Shown here piece by piece: positions 55,919 to 64,000 of a stretch of DNA of 64,000 nt. The translations under genes and the position numbers were made by a program. The notes below the pieces were generated by a model, which worked only from the letters and a program-made list of their open reading frames with translations, had not been told where the DNA came from and ran no database searches. How positions within the stretch are numbered: the first letter of the stretch is position 1; each line of letters opens with the position of its first letter. This stretch comes from Conchocele bisecta (taxonomy: Eukaryota; Mollusca; Bivalvia; Lucinida; Thyasiridae). The stretch spans positions 121,721,078-121,785,077 of the forward strand of contig CM055265.1 of the NCBI GenBank assembly GCA_029237695.1. Reading direction: 5' to 3'.

Positions 55919-56995
55919 ACGCCCGTTTGAAAAAACGGGACGTATTATGTATTCATCGAGGGTGGGCCGGCATTCGGGCGGGCACAGCTTGTCCACGCAA
56001 TAACGAGAGTCCTACTTGATGGATTTTAACCAAATTCGGTATACATGTTTATCACAGCAAGATGAAGAAGCCTATTGATTTTTAAAAATATCCGATGAAT
56101 TATCTCCCCTTGGCAGCCATTTTTTCTTTTCACACTCTGTATCCTTGTCCACGCGATAACTCAAGTTCTACTTCACCGCTTGTGACCAAATTTGGTATAC
56201 ATGTTTATCACGGCAAGACGAAGAAGCCTATTTATTTTCAAAAATTTCCGATGACTTATCTCCCCTTGGCAGCCATTTTTATTTTTCGTACTCTGTATCC
56301 TTGTCCACGCAATAACTCAAGTTCTTCTTCACCAATCGTAACCAAATTTGGTATACATGTTTATCACGGGAAGATGATGAAGCCTATTTATTTTCAAAAA
56401 TTTTCAAGTACTTATCTCCCCTTGGCGGCCATTTTTATTTTTCGCACTCTGTATCCCACCTTGTCCTTGCAATAACTCAAGTTCTACTTCATCAATCGTA
56501 ACCAAATTTTGTATACATGTTTATCATGGCAAGACGAAGAAGTATATTGATTGTGAAAAATTTCCGATTACTTATCCCGTTTTCGGCCATTTTTATTTTT
56601 CGTACTCTGTATCCTTGTCCACGCAATAACTCAAATTCTACTTTATCGCTCGTAACCAAATTCGGTATACATGTTTATCACGGCAAGACGAAGAAGTCTA
56701 TTGATTTTGAAAAATTTCTGATGACTTATCTACCCTTGGCAGCCATTTTTAATTTTCACACTCTGTATCCTTGTCCACGCGATAACTCGAGTTCTACTTC
56801 GATCGTAACCAAATTTGGTATACATGTTTATCACGGCAAGACGAAGAAGCCTATTTATTTTGACAGATCGTGACCAAGTTCAATATACATGTTTATCACG
56901 GCAAGATCCCTATTAATTGTCAGTGAGTTATCTCCCCTTGTTAACTGGCCTTGCCTCGACGGGCGTATATTGTGACCTTCGGCACTCTTGTTATT
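55919..56995. mobile_element. 145-bp array element, CTCTTGTT end
   Basis: It starts ATACGCCCGTTTGAAAAAAC, GGGACGTATTATG with a short hairpin (CCCGTTTGAAAAAACGGG). About six units follow with TATCTCCCCTTGGCAGCC, CTCTGTATCCTTGTCCACG and GGTATACATGTTTATCACGG. It ends CTCGACGGGCGTATATTG, then GTGACCTTCGGCAC and CTCTTGTT (56985-56992). Confidence 0.85.
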
Positions 56996-57134
56996 TATGA
57001 GCCATCCAGTGGCGTAGCCAGATTCTTGCAGAGTGGGGTGTGAATTGTAGATTGCGTTTGAAAATTGGTACGTGAGCTTCCTTCTCCGGGGAAAAATTTT
57101 GATTGATACATGTACATTCAATTTCCTCGATTAT

Positions 57135-57590
57135 CAAGGTGTATGATCACGTGGTTACAACAACAACAACAACAAGTACTGAAAATTCCAGAAGCCCTCC
57201 GATTCAAAGTACGCATTCTTTTATTTTGTCCTTATTATGTAACGGATTTTGATGAAATATGGCGCATCAAACGCGTCTTGTTGAGCTGCATTTGGTGGTC
57301 TCTGTACTTTGACCCAAACTTCTACTTTGACCCATTGTCGTTTTTTGCGAGGAATCGATTTCCGTGTCTACAGACACGGAAATCGATTCTTCGCAAAAAC
57401 GACACAAGTACATGCTGAACTTCCGGGACCACCAAATGCAGCTCATGAAGACGCGTTTGCTGCGCCATATTTCATCAAAATCCGTTGGGTATTAAGGAAA
57501 ATATCAAATACTACGTACTTTGGAGTGGGCACGCTTTCAACACTTTCAGCCATTGTTGTTGCTGTTGTAACCACGTGATCATGCACCTTG
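57135..57590. mobile_element. CAAGGTG foldback MITE, TSD ATTAT, enlarged loop
   Basis: ATTAT is at 57130-57134 and 57591-57595. The loop has an extra perfect palindrome, GAATCGATTTCCGTGTCTA and its inverse (about 57350-57392), and the duplicated phrase TTCTACTTTGACCCA. Confidence 0.92.
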
Positions 57591-57879
57591 ATTATAGTGA
57601 TTTTAAAGCTATAATGTTCACGTTCACATATGTTTTAGTTATTTCCCTCAGAACAACATGAGTTAAGTCAAAATAGACATCTGACCAAGTTTTGAGGGCT
57701 GTGTTCACAACCCATGCGCCCGCTGGCTACGCCACTGCCATTGCCTGTGAAAATATCACTCGCCATATGTGACCTCTTTGCTAAGTAGTTGCACCAGAAA
57801 TTTAGACAATGCTTTAAAATATACATGTAGTATAGCTATGTATTTAGTTAAGTCATATAATGACTTAATGCTTTATACC

Positions 57880-58062
57880 ACAAGTTGAAGTAACGGACCG
57901 AGGTCTATAAATACATTAAATATGCCTAAAAGCATCAATTAATGAAGAAAAAAATAAGTCTAAAAAAAAATAAATGTTTAGCTTATTTATTTTTTACATT
58001 TATTGATGCTCTTCGGCATATTTAAGGTATTTATAGACCTTGGTCCGTTATTTCAACCTGCG
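57880..58062. mobile_element. CACARGTTGAAG foldback MITE, TSD CTTTATAC
   Basis: Second copy. CTTTATAC precedes the left end CACAAGTTGAAG and follows the right end CAACCTGCG. It shares all arm sequence with 24061-24292. Confidence 0.88.
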
Positions 58063-58077
58063 CTTTATACTGGTGCT

Positions 58078-58300
58078 GTTAGCCCTTTCAGAGCTACAGA
58101 CCTCTATCATAATGTTTACAAACAATGTAGATCCAGATGAGCCGGCTCGTAACGAGCCGTCTCATCGGGATCTGCACTGTTTGTGGATATTTTCTGATAT
58201 TTGACAAAAACACCATATTTCTGAATAATGGAATAGTTAAAAAAAATCTATAATAATTATGATCGAGTCGATAACAGTTACTTATCGTTGAAAGGATTAA
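58078..58300. mobile_element. TTAACCC-family foldback MITE, ends diverged
   Basis: The ends are TTAGCCCTTTCAGAGC and GTTGAAAGGATTAA. The centre is GAGCCGGCTCGTAACGAGCC. Confidence 0.8.
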
Positions 58301-58539
58301 GTGGAATAGACATATCATGTATGCGCCGAATAGGCAGAAGTGTAGATTCAGAACTTGAGTTTCATCACATCCAATGAATGAGTATACCCGGTATACCTTT
58401 ATCATGTGGCCATTCCTCATGCTCGGGAAGTTTAATAATCACTGATCTGACTCACTATATTTTCACACATACATGTATACATGCATGTACATGGGCAATT
58501 CATTTGTACCAGAATTCACTCCTGGGGTCAAAAGATCTG

Positions 58540-58756
58540 GGGGCCGTTTCACTAAACTTCGTAGGATTAAAATGTGCAAAATTTTGATATTCTGTAAATC
58601 TCGCATTAACAATTATTGGATTTACATTTATTGAGCACAGGCTGCATATGCAGCCTGTGCTCAATAAATGTAAATCCATCAATTGAAATTTACAGACGAT
58701 CCTAAATTTGCACTTACGAACATTTTAGTCGTACGAAGTTTAGTGAAACGGGTCCC
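58540..58756. mobile_element. CGTTTCACTAAAC foldback MITE
   Basis: Complete ends. The centre reads GAGCACAGGCTGCATATG and its inverse. An older relative follows immediately at 58758-59463. Confidence 0.87.
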
Positions 58757-58757
58757 T

Positions 58758-59463
58758 GGGGCCCATTTTCACAAAACTTTGTAAGACTAAGAAGTTTGTA
58801 AGTGCAAAATTGACAGCCGATGTGGGAATATTTTTAGTGGATGTGTTCACATGTAATAATGATGTGTGCAAAATGGTAACGTTAGTTAATCACGTTAAAG
58901 GTACATGCCCACTCCGTAGGCACAAAATGTACTTTATGGGAATTAAATAAGTGTATAATTGTGTCACTATTCCACCAGTTGTAAAAATTGCAAGTGCCCA
59001 TTATACGATATAATCATTTAGTAATATTTATTTTACTGATAGTGACCCGCGGTGGTATCAGGCTATTTTCATATGCAAATAAGGCATGATATTTTTTAAT
59101 TATTTATATATGCGTCACCTGAAAAAATAATATTTTCGACAGAATATAAAGTATGAACATTGCACATCGAAAAATAAATACAGAGAATAAATAGTAGTGT
59201 CCGTTAACATTTTAAGGAAACACGGTTGTCGCCCCTGATATCAGTGTGGCAATTTTTGTCTGATATAAAAGTATAATAATGCCAATCAATACGTGGGGCA
59301 ACTGTTAATGAACATTTATTTTGCCAGAAAATGTCTCAGATGATTATTGATGTCTCTGATATAAAGAATAATTGGTGCCTACTGAGTGGGTATGTACCTT
59401 TAATGTGAGAAGCAAATTTGTCTGAATATTTTTATCATAAGACGTTTAGTGAAACGGGCCCCT
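58758..59463. mobile_element. Old CGTTTCAC-type element split by a TTAA MITE
   Basis: It begins GGGGCCCATTTTCACAAAAC and ends GTTTAGTGAAACGGGCCCC. The TTAA-flanked MITE at 58895-59403 lies inside. Confidence 0.7.
58895..59403. mobile_element. TTAA-flanked MITE (piggyBac-like ends), intact
   Basis: TTAA at 58895-58898 and 59400-59403 flank the inverted ends AGGTACATGCCCACTC and GAGTGGGTATGTACCT. TTAA duplication is typical of piggyBac and Kolobok elements; the assignment between them is inference. No transposase. Confidence 0.85.
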
Positions 59464-59614
59464 CGGCCCTTGTATGGCTTTAAGGAAGCTGGCATAATAA
59501 GCAATATATTGTGATTTTAATCCTCGCACCTATCAGTGACTTCTTGTCTGTATATATCATTGTTGTCTCGACCACATTAGTGGAAAGTGAGACATAGCGG
59601 TCATAATTCCTGTG

Positions 59615-60039
59615 GTGGGTCGTTGGTCGGGTGAACGCGACGGCATAAATTAACGGTAGGGATTCCTAAATCACGATTTGCCTAGTTTGGCCCTCAGGTA
59701 CGTTTTTATCTTTGGCTCTTTTGTTATCAGGGAGTTGAATTGGGTTATTTCCCATTATAAAAGTAGTAAGATTATTACTGCTTTTGGGAGGGGGCCAGGT
59801 GATTCTGGTGTGGCGAGCACCTGGCATCAGATCAGGATTATTCTGATTTCAGGGCTGAATATATAGTTTTATTGTTGTAAATATTCAGTTTTGATTTAGG
59901 GATTTTCCCCCCATTTGTACTTGAACATGTACATGTACTTGTACAGGTAATATATGGGATTTAGTACTAAACCATTGACCTGGCCTTAAATGACCTTAGC
60001 TGTTGATAGGCCGTTAAACCCCAGCAAAAAACAAATAAA
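59615..60039 (+). mobile_element. SINE-2, 13-bp TSD
   Basis: It is flanked by CATAATTCCTGTG at 59602-59614 and 60040-60052. It starts GTGGGTCGTTGGTCGGGTG and ends TAGGCCGTTAAACCCC. Confidence 0.93.
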
Positions 60040-60302
60040 CATAATTCCTGTGACGACGGCTTTGTAATAGTAGTACAATTTTCGTCCAAATATTTTACAC
60101 ATACAGACTACACAGTACACTCGTTACCTCAAACTCTCTTAAGTCAAACTATTGATAACTCAAAGTCAAATTATTGATCCCAGGTACATGTTTTCCTAAA
60201 TAATAACTCAAATTATTGTTCACTCAAAGTATTTTCCTCAGTCCTCAGTTCCCTGGCGTAACCGAGTGCAGACTGTGTAAGTCCAAATGTTGTATACCTC
60301 CT

Positions 60303-60607
60303 GTAGCCTATTTCATCAACATTTTAAAGTATACTTTACTAGCAAAGTATACTTTGAGGGAGTAATCATTTATTTTTCCTGAAATGCATTATTTCATATA
60401 GAACTAACAAATGCATATATTTCATGATTAAAAGTATGCAGAATTATTATACTGAATTGATTACATTATCACAGCCAAATTGGCTGTGATAATGTAATAA
60501 ATTCAGTATAATAAAAATTAATAAATTTATCATAAAATTGAAATTTTCTCCCTCAAAGTATACTTTGCTACTAAAGTATACTTTGCAATGTTGATGAAAT
60601 AGGCTAC
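60303..60607. mobile_element. GTAGCC foldback MITE, copy 5
   Basis: The ends GTAGCCTATTTCATCAAC / GTTGATGAAATAGGCTAC and the palindrome around GCCAAATTGGC are complete. Confidence 0.88.
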
Positions 60608-60619
60608 TGAACTGTTAGT

Positions 60620-60760
60620 CAGATCATTACTAGACTTCACCAATAGCTTCCTCACATTGTTGGCTATTCATTCACCCATTGTCATTCGGTTGATATTGAC
60701 CTTGATGACCTTGACCTTTCTGTGGCATATACCCACCGGCAATCGCCTTGTGTTTTTTTT
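60620..60760. repeat. Fragment of the GACCTTG array family
   Basis: CAATAGCTTCCTCACATTG, TTGATGACCTTGACC and the end hairpin GGCAATCGCC then TTGTG match the element at 36781-37655. Confidence 0.65.
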
Positions 60761-60771
60761 AGCTCATTAAG

Positions 60772-61009
60772 TTTACCCTTTCAACGCTATGTACAGTCCT
60801 GTATATTGGTATTGGCAAATAGTGTAGATCCAGATGAGCCAGCTCGTCAGGATCTGCACATTTTGAAAGTAATTTTCATATTTTTGCAAAAAAAAATACC
60901 CTCTTCATAAATGGACAAGTCTGAAAATCATTTTGTGACCGTTAAATTGGTTGCAAAATTAACATAATTATCAAAATCCATTCCAGTTACTTAGGAGTGA
61001 AAGGGTTAA
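60772..61009. mobile_element. TTAACCC-family foldback MITE
   Basis: The ends are TTTACCCTTTCAACGC and GAGTGAAAGGGTTAA. The centre is shortened to GAGCCAGCTCGTCAGG, missing the ACGAGCC loop. Confidence 0.78.
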
Positions 61010-61104
61010 TTGTTAATAAATTTTCACTTCCCACCGACTGGTCATGTGATACATCATGACAAAATGGGATTACACATACGTTTTTGGCTTACACTGTTAT
61101 CAGA

Positions 61105-61670
61105 GACCTACTGTCTGTTTCACGAAACCTGCCCAATTTTTACGGCTATATAAAGAATGCAAAAACAATATTTTTTTCGACAATATTAAAAAAAATTTAG
61201 CAAAATTTAAGAATACCGGTATTGATTTTATGAAAATTTGATTTGTTTATGGGAATTTAACATGGGGGAAAAGGAGGTGCAGGAGCTGGGTGAGGAGCCA
61301 AAAAACAAAAACATTTGGAAATTGACTCCGAAACCTGGCTAGATAACTTGGAAATGATTTAACTAAGAAAACAAAAGTTTTAGATTTTCAAAATCGGTCG
61401 CAATTCCTGAAATTAGAAAAATTTCCCCATGTTAAATCCCCATATAGACATCTTCACATAGTGTTCACATAGTGAAGATGTCTTATGGGGATTTAACATG
61501 GGGAAATTTGTTTTTCGCAATAAAATCAATATTGGACCAAATTTCACAAAATAAAAAGAAGGCTCATTCTTAAATTTTGATAAATTTAATATTATCGAAA
61601 TAAATCAATATTTTTGCATTTTTTATATAGCATTAAATTTGGGCATGTTTCGTGAAACAGACAGTAGGTC
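61105..61670. mobile_element. Variant of the TGTTCCACG family with intact ends
   Basis: The ends are AGACCTACTGTCTGTTTCAC and GTGAAACAGACAGTAGGTCT. The interior has a perfect hairpin CCCCATGTTAAATCCCCATA with its inverse (61427-61505) and an inner AGACATCTTCACATAGTG. Confidence 0.8.
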
Positions 61671-62040
61671 TTGGTCATTTACAGTTATTATAGACATGCG
61701 TAATCAGGTTGTGCACATCGTAAAATATCATTTTTCATCAATCGTGTCGATGCATTTGAGCAAACTGTTTTTACTATAGTTTCATATAGTTGTACGCAAA
61801 ACTATACAAACTGTTCATATAGTTTGAAGTTGTTGCAGTGTGATGATATTATTATAACACTTGGTGGAAAATACAATAATGAAGGTAAATAATTGTAATC
61901 ATGTGTCTCGTCACTTATAGTTCAACCATTTCATGCTGAAGATCTACATTTTTTCTCGTAGCAATTTTTTGTTATTTCTCACCAAATGTTTGAGAGAAGA
62001 AGCGAAGGGTAAATTTAACGTTAAAAGAATTAAAAGAATC
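61671..62040. other. Downstream sequence, no feature seen
   Basis: Only a short inverted phrase, ACTATAGTTTCATATAG, and related sequence at 61780-61825 stand out. No gene is supported. Confidence 0.4.
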
Positions 62041-62044
62041 CCGA

Positions 62045-62345
62045 TATCCCGGGTACATGTTTGGTTTCCTTGTTACTTGAGAGTTGAATCTGGTTATACC
62101 CATTATAAAAGTAGTAAGTTTATTAATATAATAATCATATTGCTTTTAAGGGAGTGACTCTGGTGTGGTGAGGATCTGGCATCAAGTCAGGTTATTCTAT
62201 TTTCAAACTGAATATATTTGTTTTTCTGTAAATATTCAGTTCTGAATTTGGGATTTTCCCCGGCATCACAACAGGTAAGATATGGTATTTGACCTCGTTA
62301 ACCCGGCCTGAAATGACCTTAGCTGTTGACAGGCTGTTAAACACC
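62045..62345 (+). mobile_element. SINE 3' part, degraded
   Basis: It has GAGAGTTGAATCTGG, GGCATCAAGTCAGGTTATTC, CTCGTTAACCCGGCC and CAGGCTGTTAAACACC. It lies just upstream of the intact SINE-1 at 62405. Confidence 0.72.
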
Positions 62346-62404
62346 ATTAAATGTAATGAAATTCTCACCAAATGTATATGTTACCACTTGGTCTCATCAA
62401 GATG

Positions 62405-62767
62405 GTGGGTGGCAGGTGGGAGCATGTGATGGGTAATTTAACGATCGGGGTTCATCCTTGCCGGAATTCCGACTGGAGACCTGGTTTGGCCCTCACATAC
62501 GTCTTTGGAATTTTGTATGTGACAGTTGAATCTGGTTATACCCCTTATGTGAGTATTACGATTATTCGTAATCCAATTTAAGGGGAAGGGGCCAAGTGGC
62601 TTTAGTGTGGTATGGACCTGGCACCAGGTTAGGTTTTTCTAATTTTCTGATTTTGGGATTTTCCCCCCAATGCAGCAGGTTAAAACGGGATTGAACCCGT
62701 TTACCCGGCCTTACATGACCTTAGCTGTTGATAGGCCGTTAAACACCAATAAACAAACAAACAAACC
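62405..62767 (+). mobile_element. SINE-1, 10-bp TSD
   Basis: It is flanked by CATCAAGATG at 62395-62404 and 62768-62777. The middle lacks about 30 bp relative to the copy at 53577. Confidence 0.92.
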
Positions 62768-62841
62768 CATCAAGATGATTCAATAGAGTGATAATACCAT
62801 ATATTTGCTCAGTGCATAAAATTGTTCAAGTTTCATAAATC

Positions 62842-63023
62842 TTAACCCTCACTACACGGGAGATGAAAATTGTCGTTTGCTGTTTTTCATTTTTGCCTTA
62901 TTTTTTAACAAAACCAGTGGAGACGATTCTCATGTGTTGCCAAAACAGGTTCTTATCGAGAAATATTGAAAATAAAACATTTCCAACAGACAACAAAATT
63001 TAATTCAGCATATTAAGGGTTAA
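62842..63023. mobile_element. TTAACCC foldback, relative of 48295-48508
   Basis: TTAACCCTCACTACACGG and AGCATATTAAGGGTTAA form the ends. Inside are GTCGTTTGCTGTTTTTC and CAACAGACAAC. The central hairpin is reduced to an unpaired segment with GGAGACGATTC. Confidence 0.75.
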
Positions 63024-63074
63024 ATTGTTTTTAGAAACACAACTATTTATGTTCAAGGCAGTTGCTAACCATCA

Positions 63075-63378
63075 GTAGCCTATTTCATCAACATTGCAAA
63101 GTATACTTTACTAGCAAAGTATACTTTGAGGGAGAAATCATTTATTTTTCCTGAAATGCATTATTTCATATAGAACTAACAAATGCATGTATTTCATGAT
63201 TAAAAGTATGCAGAATTATTATACTGAATTTATTACATTATCACAGCCATAATGGCTGTGATAATGTAATAAATTCAGTATAATAAAAATTAATAAATTT
63301 ATCATAAAATTGAAAATTTCTCCCTCAAGTATACTTTGCTACTAAAGTATACCTTGCAATGTTGATGAAATAGGCTAC
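63075..63378. mobile_element. GTAGCC foldback MITE, copy 6
   Basis: Complete ends and a central palindrome around GCCATAATGGC. It is very close to copy 5, suggesting recent activity. Confidence 0.88.
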
Positions 63379-63410
63379 TGGTAGTTCTGGGCCTGACTGT
63401 CACTTCCAAG

Positions 63411-63506
63411 AATGCAGCAGGTTGAATGGGGGATCGAACCCGTTGGCCTGGCCGCAAATGACCTTAGCTGTTGATTGGCCGTTCAACACCAATACATAAA
63501 CAAACA
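63411..63506 (+). mobile_element. SINE 3' end, 5'-truncated
   Basis: AATGCAGCAGGTTGAATG, GGATCGAACCCGTTGG and GGCCGTTCAACACC are followed by an (AAAC)-like tail. Confidence 0.75.
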
Positions 63507-63596
63507 CATGTCCAAGAAATTTGTTTTTTATGGGAACTCGAGGCATATTGCACTTTTAAACTAAATGAAGTTATATGTACATATATTTGCAAAAAC

Positions 63597-63990
63597 TTTC
63601 TGTTCCACAGTTTACTGCCGACAAACATTTGGCTATTCAACACATTAAATCTAAAACATATTTTCTATGGGAATTTAACATGGGGGCTAAAATAGATTTT
63701 TTTTAAGTTATTTTGGAATTAGAGGACAGATTTTCCAAATGTTACTTACATAATTTCCAGGTTTACCCTCCCTGTCACTCCCCACCTCTTTTTGACCCAT
63801 GTTAAATTCTCATAGGACAGTTGATTTTCGCAATAAAATCAATATTTCGTGGAATTTCATCAAATAAAAAAAATTTGGGAGGGTGACTTTTTTGTTATTC
63901 ATCAAAAAGAACTTACACTTAAATATTTTTAAGATTTAATGTGTTCACTAGCCAAAAGTTTTGCGGCAGAAAAATGTGGAACATACAGTA
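63597..63990. mobile_element. TGTTCCACG-family element
   Basis: The ends TTCTGTTCCACAGTTTACTG and GCAGAAAAATGTGGAACATA, with ATGGGAATTTAACATGGGG and GGGAGGGTGACTTTTTTG inside. Confidence 0.78.
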
Positions 63991-64000
63991 CATGTTTATA

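Noticed and set aside
56095..56873. Open frames with repeated YLPLAAIF and TLYPCPRN-like segments
   Set aside because: These are translations of the 145-bp array units, not a repeat protein.

Overview
The window looks like repeat-saturated, AT-rich intergenic and intronic DNA from an animal, most likely a marine bivalve mollusc. The host call is an inference. It rests on the one recognisable gene having metazoan intron-exon structure, on SINE tails of the CGTTAAACCC / GCCGTTAAACACC type, and on array-bearing elements ending in CTCTTGTT, all of which I associate with bivalve genomes. I saw no prokaryotic operon, CRISPR array, rRNA gene or intact transposase.

The only confidently identified gene is a DHHC-type protein S-acyltransferase closest to ZDHHC3/ZDHHC7 (GODZ). 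It lies on the + strand in six coding exons (11060-11368, 13829-13953, 15581-15677, 18162-18243, 23545-23675, 54502-54660). All five introns are GT-AG, the phases match, and the product is 300 residues. The fifth intron is about 30.8 kb and holds nearly half of the window. A second coding island, a GC-rich terminal exon on the - strand at 5411-5667, has a good splice acceptor and a poly(A) signal, but I do not recognise its protein.

Region by region: 0.95-1.86 kb is an inverted copy of the composite satellite element of 38-45.7 kb. 2.9-4.7 kb holds foldback elements, including a GC-rich 420-bp palindrome. 4.7-6.0 kb holds inverted minisatellites around the - strand exon. 7.8-9.76 kb is an array-bearing element invaded by SINE pieces. 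10.7-23.7 kb is the 5' part of the ZDHHC3-like gene with MITEs in every intron. 23.7-25.8 kb is a duplicated exon/intron border invaded by nested MITEs. 26-37.9 kb is intron with SINEs, MITEs and small tandem arrays. 37.9-45.7 kb is a higher-order tandem satellite. 45.9-47.6 kb is an alternating-dimer array. 48.8-50.7 kb is a direct-repeat pair around unique sequence. 50.7-51.9 kb is another array-bearing element. 53.2-64 kb holds the last exon, its 3' UTR, and more SINEs, MITEs and a 145-bp array.

Many repeats can be resolved to the base. Four copies of one foldback family each carry a 5-bp target duplication. Other families carry TTAA, 6-bp or 8-bp duplications. Four SINEs have target duplications of 8-14 bp. 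The strongest unusual signals are three. First, a set of unrelated tandem-array elements shares a 3' hairpin followed by CTCTTGTT and a GTC-rich 5' segment. Second, the exon-5 splice donor is tandemly duplicated and the second donor is dead. Third, one satellite block differs from its neighbours almost only by small deletions, which suggests an assembly consensus problem.
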